Source: an uncultured Pelagibacteraceae bacterium
Lineage (GTDB): Bacteria > Pseudomonadota > Alphaproteobacteria > Pelagibacterales > Pelagibacteraceae
Direction: 5' to 3'
NCBI GenBank assembly: GCA_902635975.1
Contig: CACPQC010000007.1
Location: 1 to 34,267 of the forward strand
DNA length: 34,267 nt
Below, piece by piece: positions 24,931-33,529 of the stretch. The translations under genes and the position numbers were made by a program. The notes under the pieces were generated by a model that was not told where the DNA came from, did no database searches, and saw only the letters and a list, made by a program, of their open reading frames with translations. Position 1 is the first letter of the stretch. Every line of letters begins with the position of its first letter.

Positions 24931-26145
24931 GTGAGTAAAATTAACATTAAAAACCCTGTTGTTGAGTTAGATGGGGATGAGATGACTAGAATCATCTGGG
25001 AATTTATTAAAAATAAATTAATTCTCCCATATCTAGATCTTGGCATAGAATATTATGACCTTGGTATGAAAAGCAGAGATAATACCAACGATCAAATTAC
25101 AATAGACTCAGCAAACGCAATCAAAAAAATTGGGGTAGGCATAAAATGTGCAACCATAACTCCTGACGAGGCAAGGGTGAAAGAGTTTAATTTAAAAAAA
25201 ATGTGGAGATCTCCAAATGGTACTATCAGAAATATTATCGGTGGGACTGTTTTTAGAGAACCAATAATTTGTTCAAATATTCCAAAATTAGTTCCATCAT
25301 GGACTGAACCTGTTGTTATTGGAAGACATGCCTTTGGTGATCAGTACCGTGCCACTGACTTTAAAGTTCCTGGAAAAGGTAAAATGGAAGTAAAATGGAC
25401 TTCAGAGGATGGTAAAGATGAAATTAAATATGAAGTATTTAATTTTACCGGGCCTGGGGTTGCGTTATCAATGTATAATTTGGATAAATCAATAGAAGAC
25501 TTTGCAAGATCTTGTTTTAGTTATGGGCTGATAAAAAAGTGGCCAGTTTATATGTCTACAAAAAATACTATTTTAAAAAAATATGACGGAAGATTTAAAG
25601 ATATATTTCAAGAAGTTTTTGATAAAGAATATAAAAAAGATTTTGAGAAACATAATTTAACCTACGAACATAGACTAATTGATGATATGGTTGCGTGTGC
25701 AATGAAATGGAGTGGAAAATATATTTGGGCTTGTAAAAATTATGATGGTGATGTCCAATCTGATACCATGGCCCAAGGTTATGGATCATTAGGATTAATG
25801 ACAAGCACATTGTTGACACCAGATGGGAAAATTATGGAAGCTGAGGCTGCACACGGGACTGTGACTAGACACTATCGTTTACACCAACAAGGAAAAGAAA
25901 CTTCAACAAATCCGATCGCTTCAATATTTGCTTGGACTAGAGGTTTAGCTCATAGGGGTAAATTAGATGGAAATAATGAATTAATAAAATTTGCAAATAC
26001 TCTTGAACAAGTTTGTATCAATTGCGTTGAAAGTGGATCAATGACTAAAGACCTTGCAATATTAGTTGGTCCATCAAGTAAATATCTCACAACCAATCAA
26101 TTTTTAGATGCGATTGATAATAATCTTAAGAAAAAATTAAATTAG
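24931..26145 (+). CDS. icd: NADP-dependent isocitrate dehydrogenase (eukaryote-like type)
   Basis: A 404-residue isocitrate dehydrogenase that makes 2-oxoglutarate and NADPH in the TCA cycle. It belongs to the homodimeric type shared with eukaryotic NADP-IDH, as shown by [14 protein letters not shown] (10-23), [48 protein letters not shown] and [15 protein letters not shown]. The start is a GTG at 24931; no ATG fits before the [10 protein letters not shown] block. The 3' end overlaps the convergent alaS gene by 9 bp. Confidence 0.97.
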   Translation: MSKINIKNPVVELDGDEMTRIIWEFIKNKLILPYLDLGIEYYDLGMKSRDNTNDQITIDSANAIKKIGVGIKCATITPDEARVKEFNLKKMWRSPNGTIRNIIGGTVFREPIICSNIPKLVPSWTEPVVIGRHAFGDQYRATDFKVPGKGKMEVKWTSEDGKDEIKYEVFNFTGPGVALSMYNLDKSIEDFARSCFSYGLIKKWPVYMSTKNTILKKYDGRFKDIFQEVFDKEYKKDFEKHNLTYEHRLIDDMVACAMKWSGKYIWACKNYDGDVQSDTMAQGYGSLGLMTSTLLTPDGKIMEAEAAHGTVTRHYRLHQQGKETSTNPIASIFAWTRGLAHRGKLDGNNELIKFANTLEQVCINCVESGSMTKDLAILVGPSSKYLTTNQFLDAIDNNLKKKLN

Positions 26146-28803
26146 AGACTTAATTTTTTCAAAAGCCTCGTCAATTTTGTTTTGGTCTTGTCCACCTGCT
26201 TGAGCAAAATCTTTTCTTCCACCGCCACCTTTTCCACCAATGATTTCAGAACCTAATTTTACAAATTTTACCGCATCATACTTGTCAATTAATTTATTAG
26301 TTATACCAACCCCTAAACCAACTTTACCATCACTACTTGCGAATATAACTACAATACCTTCACCTAATTCTTTTTTACCACTATCAACTAATTTTCTTAA
26401 ATCTTTTGGCGGCAAATCTTTAACTTTTTGAAATCTAACTTTAATTTTATTGATTTCTTGATCTTTTATAATATTTTTTGTTTTATCTTTAAGAACTGAA
26501 CTAACATTTAATTGTTCAAGCTGTCTGGTAAGATTTTTTATAAGTTCGTTAAGATTTTCATTTTCAATATTTGGTTTGCCACCAAGCTTTATTATCTGAG
26601 CTGATAATTCTTTTATGGTCTCTTCATCTTTCTGAATTGATAATGATGACATTTTTTCTCTATTTTTAATATATTCTTCTAGTTGACTGTCTCTTAAAGC
26701 CTCTACCCTTCTTACTCCCGCAGCTATAGATGATTGACTTACTGTTTTAAATTTTCCAATATCTCCCGTATTTTTGACATGAGTTCCTCCACACAATTCT
26801 GTTGAAAAATAAGCTTCTTTTTCTTTACCCATTGAAACTACACGAACTTCTTCACCATACTTTTCACCAAAAAAAGCTAAGGCCCCTTTTTCAATAGCGG
26901 CTTTTGGTGTCATAATTCTTGTTGTTACCTCAGAACTATTTGAAACATATTCATTAACCAACTTATCGATAGTCTCTAACTCCTCATTGGTAATTGGTTT
27001 CATATGACTGAAGTCAAATCTTAGTCTGTCAGGTGCAACTAATGATCCTTTTTGCATAACATGTTTACCTAAGGTTCTTCTTAGTGACTCATGGAGCAAG
27101 TGAGTAGCAGAATGGTAAGCTTTTAAGTTATCTCTTCTCTCTATGTCTATTTTCATTTCCACCACATCATTAATTTTTATTTCTCCAGTTTTCAAAGATC
27201 CGTAATGAACAAATAAGTCTCCAAGTTTTTTTTGTGTATCATCTACTTCAAAAACAGAATTACCAGAAACAATTTTACCTTTATCTCCAAGTTGTCCTCC
27301 TGACTCGCCATAAAACGGGGTTTGATTTGTAATGATCATTCCTTCTTGCCCAGAGGATAAAGATTTTATTTCTTTGTTATCTTTAATTAAGTTTAACACA
27401 ACACCCTCAGACTGATTAGACTCATAACCTAAAAATTCTGTTGGACCAGTCTTGTCTTTAATTGAAAACCAAATTGCTTCTTCAGAACTATCACCAGAAC
27501 CTTTCCAATTCTTTTTTGCAATCTCTTTACTTTTTTTCATTAATTCAACAAACTTCTGTTGATCAACTTTCAAAGATTTATTCTTTAATATGTCTTCAGT
27601 AAGATCTAATGGAAAACCATAAGTGTCGTATAGTTTAAATGCGACATCACCAGGTAAAACTTTATCGATTTTTGCAATTTCATCATTTAAAATTTTGATA
27701 CCTCTATCAAGTAAATCTAAAAATTTTTCTTCTTCCATCCTTAAGGTTTCTTTGATTAAAGATTGAGATCTTTCAAGCTCTGGGTAATTTCCTGACATCT
27801 CATTTTTTAACGAGTCAAAAATTTTATAAAAAATTGGTTCTTTAGATCCTAACAAATGAGAATGCCTCATTCCTCTTCTCATAATTCTTCTTAGAACATA
27901 TCCACGACCTTCGTTTGATGGTAAAACTCCTTCGGCCAAAAGAAATGAGCTTGCTCTTAAGTGATCGGCAATTACTCTAAAACTGGATATGTTTTTATCT
28001 TCTTGTTTAACTTTTGTTACCTCAGATATCGAACTTATTAATTTTTTAAAATGATCAGTTTGATAATTATCATGTGTACCTTGTAAAAGGGCTGCGATTC
28101 TCTCGAGTCCCATCCCTGTATCAACTGATGGTTTTGGTAAATCAATTCTTTTTTCTTTTGAAATTTGCTCATACTGCATAAAGACCAAATTCCAAATTTC
28201 AATAAAACGGTCACCATCTTGATCTTTAGTTCCTGGTAATCCACCTTTTAAATGATCACCATGATCGTAAAATATTTCTGAACAAGGACCGCAGGGACCA
28301 GTTTCACCCATTGACCAGAAGTTATCTGATGTTGAAATTCTTATAATTCTATCATCACTAAAACCCGCTATTTTCTTCCAAAAATTAAAAGCTTCATCAT
28401 CTTCATGAAAAACGGTTACATAAAGCCTATTTTTATCTAAACCAAAATCTTTAGTGATTAAATTCCATGCAAGTTCAATTCCTCTTTCTTTAAAATAATC
28501 CCCAAAAGAAAAGTTACCTAACATTTCAAAGAAAGTATGGTGTCTCGGTGTATAACCAACATTTTCTAAATCATTATGTTTACCACCTGCCCTAACACAT
28601 TTTTGAGATGTAGTAGCCCTTTGATAATCTCTTTTTTCTAACCCAGTGAATACATTTTTAAACTGGACCATTCCAGAATTGGCAAACATTAAGGTTGGAT
28701 CGTTATTTGGAACTAAATTACTAGATTCAACAATCTTATGATCGTTTTTCTCGAAATATTTAAGAAAGGTGCTTCTTATTCCATTTAATGATTTGTCCGC
28801 CAT
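26137..28803 (-). CDS. alaS: Alanine--tRNA ligase
   Basis: An 888-residue AlaRS of full bacterial length. The class II catalytic domain is at the N-terminus ([51 protein letters not shown]). The editing domain has the zinc-type ligands His564 and His568 (HSATH) with Cys671 and His675 (CGGTH). The C-terminal DHHA1 domain ends with [18 protein letters not shown]. It attaches alanine to tRNA-Ala and clears mischarged serine or glycine. It lies downstream of recA with a hairpin between them, and overlaps the convergent icd. Confidence 0.98.
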   Translation of the reverse strand: MADKSLNGIRSTFLKYFEKNDHKIVESSNLVPNNDPTLMFANSGMVQFKNVFTGLEKRDYQRATTSQKCVRAGGKHNDLENVGYTPRHHTFFEMLGNFSFGDYFKERGIELAWNLITKDFGLDKNRLYVTVFHEDDEAFNFWKKIAGFSDDRIIRISTSDNFWSMGETGPCGPCSEIFYDHGDHLKGGLPGTKDQDGDRFIEIWNLVFMQYEQISKEKRIDLPKPSVDTGMGLERIAALLQGTHDNYQTDHFKKLISSISEVTKVKQEDKNISSFRVIADHLRASSFLLAEGVLPSNEGRGYVLRRIMRRGMRHSHLLGSKEPIFYKIFDSLKNEMSGNYPELERSQSLIKETLRMEEEKFLDLLDRGIKILNDEIAKIDKVLPGDVAFKLYDTYGFPLDLTEDILKNKSLKVDQQKFVELMKKSKEIAKKNWKGSGDSSEEAIWFSIKDKTGPTEFLGYESNQSEGVVLNLIKDNKEIKSLSSGQEGMIITNQTPFYGESGGQLGDKGKIVSGNSVFEVDDTQKKLGDLFVHYGSLKTGEIKINDVVEMKIDIERRDNLKAYHSATHLLHESLRRTLGKHVMQKGSLVAPDRLRFDFSHMKPITNEELETIDKLVNEYVSNSSEVTTRIMTPKAAIEKGALAFFGEKYGEEVRVVSMGKEKEAYFSTELCGGTHVKNTGDIGKFKTVSQSSIAAGVRRVEALRDSQLEEYIKNREKMSSLSIQKDEETIKELSAQIIKLGGKPNIENENLNELIKNLTRQLEQLNVSSVLKDKTKNIIKDQEINKIKVRFQKVKDLPPKDLRKLVDSGKKELGEGIVVIFASSDGKVGLGVGITNKLIDKYDAVKFVKLGSEIIGGKGGGGRKDFAQAGGQDQNKIDEAFEKIKSLI

Positions 28804-28853
28804 ATTTTTAAAATACAGCTTTTTTGTTCTATGTCTAGATAACGATAAGGGGG

Positions 28854-28878
28854 AAAGGCGCTTATAGTAAGCGCCTTT
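28854..28878 (-). terminator. Perfect stem-loop after recA
   Basis: AAAGGCGCTTA (28854-28864) and TAAGCGCCTTT (28868-28878) pair perfectly over 11 bp around a 3-nt loop. It lies 24 bp past the recA stop and about 50 bp before alaS. The U-run is limited to the arm's own UUU, so it may terminate incompletely or stabilise the recA 3' end. Confidence 0.75.
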
Positions 28879-28902
28879 ATAATTTAAAGATGACCTTTAA
28901 TT

Positions 28903-30051
28903 CTAGTTCTTTTTAGAAGGAGCAGTCTCTTTTGCAGCCTCTTCTTTTTCGGCTACTTTCTTCTCCTTTTCAATTTTTTCAGGACTTAATGGATTTCCTT
29001 CAATTTTCTTTGAAATCACACCAGCTTTTTCTCTAATTGCCATTTCTATTTCTGCAGCAACTTTAGGGTTTTGTGCAAGATAAGTTTTTGCGTTTTCTCT
29101 ACCTTGACCTATTTTTTCACCTTTATAAGCATACCATGCTCCTGATTTTTCAATGATGTCAGCTTTAGCACCTAGATCGACTAACTCACCCATTTTGCTA
29201 ATACCTCTTCCATACATCAAATCAAACTCAACAACTTTAAATGGTGGTGCAACTTTATTCTTAACTACTTTTACTCTTGTAGTGTTACCGATAATTTCGT
29301 CTTTATCTTTGATGGCACCAATTCTTCTAATATCCATTCTTACAGATGAATAAAACTTAAGTGCGTTACCACCTGATGTTGTTTCTGGACTTCCAAACAT
29401 AACTCCAATTTTCATTCTAATTTGGTTAATGAAAATCATCATTGTGTTTGTATTTGAAATTGAACCAGTTAATTTTCTTAAAGCCTGACTCATTAATCTT
29501 GATTGAAGACCAACATGGTGATCGCCCATCTCACCTTCAATTTCAGCTTTTGGAGTTAAAGCTGCAACAGAATCAATTACGATAACTGAAATAGAGCCTG
29601 ATTTTACTAGTGTATCAGCAATTTCTAAAGCTTGTTCACCAGCATCTGGTTGTGAAATTAAAAGCTCCTCAGTATTAACACCTAATTTTTTTGCATAAAC
29701 TGGATCTAAAGCATGCTCTGCATCAACGAATGCACAAATTCCGCCCGCTTTTTGAGCTTCAGCAACTACTTGTAATGCTAATGTTGTTTTTCCTGAAGAC
29801 TCTGGTCCATAAACCTCAATAATTCTTCCTTTAGGTAATCCACCTATTCCCAAAGCTAGATCTAAACTCAAAGAACCTGTAGATATTGACTCAATATCCA
29901 TGGCTCTTTTTTCGCCAAGCTTCATAACTGAACCTTTTCCAAAGTTGTCTGTTATTTGACTGATCGCAGCATCTAATGCTTTGTTTTTTTCTTTAATATC
30001 CATTTCTTGATCTTTGGTAGATTTAACTACCTTTAGGTTATTTTTCGTCAT
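28903..30051 (-). CDS. recA: Recombinase RecA
   Basis: A 382-residue RecA, the strand-exchange ATPase of homologous recombination and the co-protease that activates LexA/UmuD-type cleavage. Walker A is GPESSGKTT (82-90). Walker B is [10 protein letters not shown]. Loop regions [20 protein letters not shown] and [20 protein letters not shown] are intact. The C-terminal tail is charged and Lys/Glu-rich. It has an AAGGG ribosome-binding site and its own promoter with an SOS-like operator. Confidence 0.99.
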   Translation of the reverse strand: MTKNNLKVVKSTKDQEMDIKEKNKALDAAISQITDNFGKGSVMKLGEKRAMDIESISTGSLSLDLALGIGGLPKGRIIEVYGPESSGKTTLALQVVAEAQKAGGICAFVDAEHALDPVYAKKLGVNTEELLISQPDAGEQALEIADTLVKSGSISVIVIDSVAALTPKAEIEGEMGDHHVGLQSRLMSQALRKLTGSISNTNTMMIFINQIRMKIGVMFGSPETTSGGNALKFYSSVRMDIRRIGAIKDKDEIIGNTTRVKVVKNKVAPPFKVVEFDLMYGRGISKMGELVDLGAKADIIEKSGAWYAYKGEKIGQGRENAKTYLAQNPKVAAEIEMAIREKAGVISKKIEGNPLSPEKIEKEKKVAEKEEAAKETAPSKKN

Positions 30052-30097
30052 TTTTAGCCCTTTTTTTTAATTTTTTTAACACTCGAATCATAAAATA

Positions 30098-30125
30098 AAT
30101 GTACACATTTTGTTCTCATTGGCAA
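30098..30125 (-). promoter_or_regulatory. recA promoter with SOS-like operator
   Basis: On the minus strand TTGCCA (30125-30120) and TACATT (30103-30098) lie 16 bp apart. Overlapping the spacer and -10, the plus strand reads GTAC-ACATTTT-GTTC (30101-30115), one base from the alphaproteobacterial LexA box GTTC-N7-GTTC. A bound repressor would block this promoter. The match is visible; binding is inferred. A second -35-like TTGACC lies at 30156-30151. Confidence 0.6.
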
Positions 30126-30159
30126 GATCTATTTTAAATCTTACAAAAAAGGTCAATAC

Positions 30160-31455
30160 TTATTGGATTTTTAGATAATCGCTTGTCAATAAACCGACTG
30201 ATCTTAAAAGATTAAACTGTGAAAGAATATAATTTCTTTCAGAATCAGCTAATGAAATCTGAGCATTTAATAGTAACGAATTAGACTGAATAACCTCTAA
30301 TGTTGTTCTATCAGAACCACTATTATATTCAGCAACAATACCTTCATTTGCTATTTCAGCAGCATCTACTTGAGCTCGAACTGAATTTAGTAAACTTTGA
30401 TTTGATTGATATGATGACCAAGCGCTAGCAACATCTGTTTGATTTTTTTTAATGGAGTTATCTAATAATAAACTTTTTTGTAATTCAGCACTTTTATTTT
30501 TATTTAGATTTGCATAATTTTTTCCCCCAGAAAAGAAAGGCCAAGTTACAGTTGCTTTTAACACATCTTTTTCCTTTTCATCAACTGTCGAACTTAAGTC
30601 TTCCGATTTTGATCTGTCAAAAGATAATTTGGCTGTTGGAGCTAAATCGGATCTAGCACTAATCGTATCTTTTTTTGATTGCTCATAATCAAGTTTTGCG
30701 ATGATTAAATCGGGATTATTTTTTTTTGACATACTAATTGCATCATTCAATTGATTTGGTAAGTTTAAATCAATAATTGAACTTTTATCTAAACTTTCAA
30801 TATTATTTAATTCTCCAATTATATTTTCATAATTTAATCTACTAGATAAGAGTTCATTCTCTGCTTGGATTAATTTAGCTTGAGCTCCAGCCAATGATGA
30901 CTCTGACTGAGCGACATCAGATAAAGATATATTTCCTCTTTCTAATCTTATTCTGTCAGTCTCGGCTTGTCTTTCTAACAAATTTACATTTGATGAATTG
31001 ATAACAAATTTTTCTTTAGAGGAAATTAGTCCTGTGTAGGCCTCTACAGCTTTATATAAGATATCTTGTTCTTTTTTCTTAAGTTTTGCTTTAGCTAAAT
31101 CAATTCCAATTTTACTTTTTGATAATTCAGCACCCCTTCCGAAATCAATAAGAGTTTGTGTTACTTTAATAGATTTTGTTTCAGGGTCGACATCAGTAAT
31201 AGTAGCATTTGAACCATCTCTATTGGTAAGTTTTTCTGTGTCCTCCTCACTTTTACTACCCTCTAAAGTAATTGATGGAAGATAGGAGCTTATCGAAATT
31301 TTGTACTCTTCCTCAGAAATATTAATACTTTCTCTTTCTGCATTTAATTCTGGATTATTTTCATAAGCTCTTTTCAAAGCAGAATTGAAAGTTTCTGCGA
31401 GAGCGAGACTACAAGAAAAAATAAAGATCAAAATAAATTTTAAGAAAAATTTCAT
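30160..31455 (-). CDS. TolC-family outer membrane efflux/secretion protein
   Basis: A 431-residue protein with a signal peptide (first ~20 residues, ending LALA before ETFNSALKRAYENNPEL). It has the duplicated alpha-helical TolC architecture: NPELNAERESI and NPDLIIAKLDYEQS mark the two repeats. TLIDFGRGAELSKSKIGIDLAKA and EYNSGSDRTTLEVIQSNSLLLNAQ are typical. It would form the outer-membrane exit duct for a type I secretion or RND pump. No inner-membrane partner is in the window. It shares a TAATG overlap with the kinase gene upstream. Confidence 0.92.
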   Translation of the reverse strand: MKFFLKFILIFIFSCSLALAETFNSALKRAYENNPELNAERESINISEEEYKISISSYLPSITLEGSKSEEDTEKLTNRDGSNATITDVDPETKSIKVTQTLIDFGRGAELSKSKIGIDLAKAKLKKKEQDILYKAVEAYTGLISSKEKFVINSSNVNLLERQAETDRIRLERGNISLSDVAQSESSLAGAQAKLIQAENELLSSRLNYENIIGELNNIESLDKSSIIDLNLPNQLNDAISMSKKNNPDLIIAKLDYEQSKKDTISARSDLAPTAKLSFDRSKSEDLSSTVDEKEKDVLKATVTWPFFSGGKNYANLNKNKSAELQKSLLLDNSIKKNQTDVASAWSSYQSNQSLLNSVRAQVDAAEIANEGIVAEYNSGSDRTTLEVIQSNSLLLNAQISLADSERNYILSQFNLLRSVGLLTSDYLKIQ

Positions 31456-32375
31456 TATTTTTTATATACAGCAGATTTAATTTGATGGTTACTATTTAAA
31501 TTGAATATTACTGATGCATATTTAGGCATGTTTCTAAACATATTTTGAGTAATTCTTTGATAAGTTTGCATAAAATTTAATACATCTCCTCTATTCATTA
31601 TTTTTGACTTTACTTTGCTTTGAACCCAAAGTTTCCTCTCTTGTTTTAATCTCCATTTTTGTAACAAACTAAAATTTTTTGCTTTTAGATAAACCAAGCA
31701 ATTTAATTGTGAATATAAATTTTTATATTTTGATTTTAATTGGTTGTTAACATATTTTCTCCAAATCTGTTTTTGGTCTTTTGCCTTTTCCAATGAATTA
31801 ATTGTTTTCTTCAATGTATTATTTTTTTCTGATTTTGCACCAACACACCACCCCTCAAAAATAATTACATCTGGTCTCTTTTTTAAATCGTACCATTTCT
31901 TTTTATTATACCTGTCGTCAATAGCTTTATTAAATGTTGGTAATTTTAATCTATTAAATTTCTTACTTTTTGACTTTTTAAAAAAATTCAGCATCATATT
32001 AATGTCATGTGTTCCAGGCACGCCTCTAGTTAAAAGCATAGGATGAACTCTTTTTGATAAACTTATTCGCTCTTTTCTTGTTTTATAGAAGTCATCTATT
32101 GAAATTTTAAAAACATTTAATTTAAAGTATTTTGTTAAGATAATTCTAATTAAAGAACTAATTGTAGTTTTACCAGTTCCTTGACCTCCTGCTAATCCTA
32201 CAAAATACGGTTTTTTCTTTTCAGCTTTTTTATGGATCCAAAAACATAAAGGAATTAAGAAAGACTTAATCATTCTTTCTTTGTTTTTGAATTTATCAGC
32301 TTTTGTTTCTTGAGATTTGATAAACTTTAAACAGTCTTTTTTTACCTTACCAAAGCATAAGCTGAATTGTTGCAT
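31455..32375 (-). CDS. P-loop kinase, D-glycerate 3-kinase-like
   Basis: A 306-residue protein with the Walker A motif GLAGGQGTGKTT (60-71), then ISIDDFYKTRKER, HPMLLTRGVPGTHDINMML, LPTFNKAIDDRYNKKKW and DVIIFEGWCVG. These blocks match plant-type/YggC-like glycerate kinases of the phosphoribulokinase/uridine kinase superfamily. The reaction would be D-glycerate plus ATP to 3-phosphoglycerate, salvaging carbon from glycolate or glyoxylate. Other kinases of this superfamily are the alternative. It is followed by the TolC-family gene with a 1-bp overlap, although the two have no obvious joint role. Confidence 0.82.
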   Translation of the reverse strand: MQQFSLCFGKVKKDCLKFIKSQETKADKFKNKERMIKSFLIPLCFWIHKKAEKKKPYFVGLAGGQGTGKTTISSLIRIILTKYFKLNVFKISIDDFYKTRKERISLSKRVHPMLLTRGVPGTHDINMMLNFFKKSKSKKFNRLKLPTFNKAIDDRYNKKKWYDLKKRPDVIIFEGWCVGAKSEKNNTLKKTINSLEKAKDQKQIWRKYVNNQLKSKYKNLYSQLNCLVYLKAKNFSLLQKWRLKQERKLWVQSKVKSKIMNRGDVLNFMQTYQRITQNMFRNMPKYASVIFNLNSNHQIKSAVYKK

Positions 32376-32380
32376 AAAAA

Positions 32381-32743
32381 TTATTTTTTATCTAGTGGAT
32401 GATTTTGACCATCGTTCACTGGAACGTCTTTCATATCAAAAGTATTTATTTCGTCAATACATCCAACATTAAATCCTGTCATAGCTGGATTTATTCGTGG
32501 GTTATGATGAGTATAAATTCCACAATCTGAGCAAAAGTAATGTTTGGCGACTTTTGAATGAAATTGATAAAGTTTTAATTTATCTTCACCTTTGACAATT
32601 TTAAAATCCTCATTTTTTACCATAGACATGATTGCTCCTTTTCTTTTACAAATAGAACAATTACATTTTATCACTTTAGCTAAGTCTCCCTCTAAATTTA
32701 TTTCCGCTTCTACAGCTCCACAATGACAAATTAATTTTTTCAT
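32381..32743 (-). CDS. GFA/CENP-V domain zinc protein
   Basis: A 120-residue single-domain protein with the cysteine pattern of the GFA family: CHCGAVEAEI (Cys6, Cys8), CNCSICKRKG (Cys27, Cys29, Cys32) and YFCSDCGIYTHHNPR (Cys71, Cys74). Founding members were described as glutathione-dependent formaldehyde-activating enzymes, but most homologues have no proven activity. It lies 5 bp upstream of the glycerate kinase-like gene and is probably co-transcribed. A zinc-binding fold is certain; catalysis is not. Confidence 0.88.
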   Translation of the reverse strand: MKKLICHCGAVEAEINLEGDLAKVIKCNCSICKRKGAIMSMVKNEDFKIVKGEDKLKLYQFHSKVAKHYFCSDCGIYTHHNPRINPAMTGFNVGCIDEINTFDMKDVPVNDGQNHPLDKK

Positions 32744-32778
32744 TATTGATTTTCTTGTTGGATTTGTTCTTCTGTTTT

Positions 32779-32970
32779 TTAATTTACTCCATAATCATTT
32801 CTATATAAACCGGATCCTTCTTCACCTTCTCTATAAAATCCTCCACCACTTAAACTGCAGTCTAATACTTTATTCCCATATACATCAGTACCTGGAACAC
32901 AAGTGTTCACGGCGTAGATATTTGTATTGAATAAAAAACTTAGAACTATAATTCCAAAAACTTTTCTCAT
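32779..32970 (-). CDS. Small secreted hypothetical protein
   Basis: A 63-residue protein starting at the ATG at 32970 gives an immediate signal peptide (MRKVFGIIVLSFLFNTNIYA). The mature part is about 43 residues, rich in Gly and Tyr, with two cysteines (NTCVPGTDVYGNKVLDCSLS) that could form a disulfide. The frame is open a further 14 codons upstream (to 33012), but that extension would bury the signal peptide and is rejected. I do not recognise it. It sits 35 bp upstream of the GFA gene on the same strand. Confidence 0.65.
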   Translation of the reverse strand: MRKVFGIIVLSFLFNTNIYAVNTCVPGTDVYGNKVLDCSLSGGGFYREGEEGSGLYRNDYGVN

Positions 32971-33002
32971 ATTATATTCGATTAAACTATCCTTGGTTGA
33001 AG

Positions 33003-33011
33003 TTATCCACA
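33003..33011 (+). promoter_or_regulatory. Isolated DnaA-box sequence
   Basis: TTATCCACA is a perfect match to the consensus DnaA box. It lies alone between the small secreted gene and umuD. No cluster of further boxes was seen, so an origin is not indicated. It may be chance or a DnaA-sensitive promoter. Confidence 0.35.
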
Positions 33012-33029
33012 AGCATACAAAATATAGTT

Positions 33030-33061
33030 TTGATGTTCACGTTTTGATTCACTTTTGATTC
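33030..33061 (+). repeat. Direct-repeat operator upstream of umuDC, SOS-like
   Basis: Three near-identical units follow each other at 11-13 bp steps: TTTTGATGTTCAC, TTTTGATTCAC and TTTTGATTCAA. They place GTTC/GATTC half-sites about one helical turn apart, as in the alphaproteobacterial LexA box. GTTCACGTTTTG (33035-33046) matches 10 of 12 bases in the recA box. The last unit overlaps the candidate -35 of umuD. Confidence 0.6.
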
Positions 33062-33083
33062 AATTACGGACTCAAAATACAAC
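33055..33083 (+). promoter_or_regulatory. Candidate umuDC promoter
   Basis: TTGATT (33055-33060) and TACAAC (33078-33083) are 17 bp apart, giving initiation near 33090 and a leader of about 14 nt. An alternative, TTGCGT (33087-33092) with TATAAA (33110-33115), also at 17 bp, would instead require the internal ATG at 33134. Confidence 0.35.
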
Positions 33084-33103
33084 CTCTTGCGTGCATTGTA
33101 TAA

Positions 33104-33529
33104 ATGGGCTATAAATTAGAACAAAACAAGAACATGAAACTAACTATTCCCTATTATCTGCATAAAGCTGGTGCTGGCTTCCCATCACCTGCCACTGATT
33201 ATATCGAAGAAGATATTGATCTGAACATGCATTTGATCAAAAACGTTCCAGCTACTTTCATTATCAGAGTGCAAGGAAAATCCATGGTGGATGTTGGGAT
33301 TAATGATGGAGATTTATTGGTTGTCGATAAAAGTTTAAAACCAAAAAACTTTTCAACGGTTATTGCAAATGTTCATGATGAGCTTGTGGTTAAAACTTTA
33401 GTTCAAGAGAGAGATAAAAAATTTCTATCGTCTGGATCTAAAAATTTTTCAGACAGAATCTTAATTAATGAAGAAGAAGATATTTTTATTTGGGGAGTTG
33501 TGACTTATGTCATCCATTCAACGTACTAA
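33104..33529 (+). CDS. umuD: UmuD-like S24 peptidase, translesion polymerase V subunit
   Basis: A 141-residue UmuD homologue. With the ATG at 33104, the key positions fall exactly on E. coli numbering by eye: self-cleavage at Ala24-Gly25 (HKAGAGFPSP), nucleophile Ser60 (GKSMVD) and Lys97 (LVVKTL). That supports this start over the internal ATG at 33134. RecA filaments are expected to trigger cleavage to UmuD', which joins UmuC as DNA polymerase V. No N-terminal helix-turn-helix is present, so it is not LexA. It overlaps umuC by 23 bp. Confidence 0.95.
   Translation: MGYKLEQNKNMKLTIPYYLHKAGAGFPSPATDYIEEDIDLNMHLIKNVPATFIIRVQGKSMVDVGINDGDLLVVDKSLKPKNFSTVIANVHDELVVKTLVQERDKKFLSSGSKNFSDRILINEEEDIFIWGVVTYVIHSTY

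Noticed and set aside
25595..25819. Minus-strand frame inside icd
   Set aside because: It is an alternative frame within a well-supported isocitrate dehydrogenase gene.
31744..32046. 100-codon plus-strand frame opposite the kinase gene
   Set aside because: It is hydrophobic only because it mirrors a Lys/Asn-rich gene. The minus strand carries the Walker A and downstream kinase motifs.
32971..33012. Upstream extension of the small secreted protein
   Set aside because: It would place 14 polar residues before a clear signal peptide. The internal ATG at 32970 is the better start.
33003..33103. Replication origin suggested by a DnaA box in an AT-rich gap
   Set aside because: There is only one box, no cluster, and no dnaA, dnaN or parAB neighbourhood.
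33104..33529. Identity as LexA
   Set aside because: The protein is only 141 residues, lacks the N-terminal DNA-binding domain, and directly overlaps umuC, which fits UmuD.
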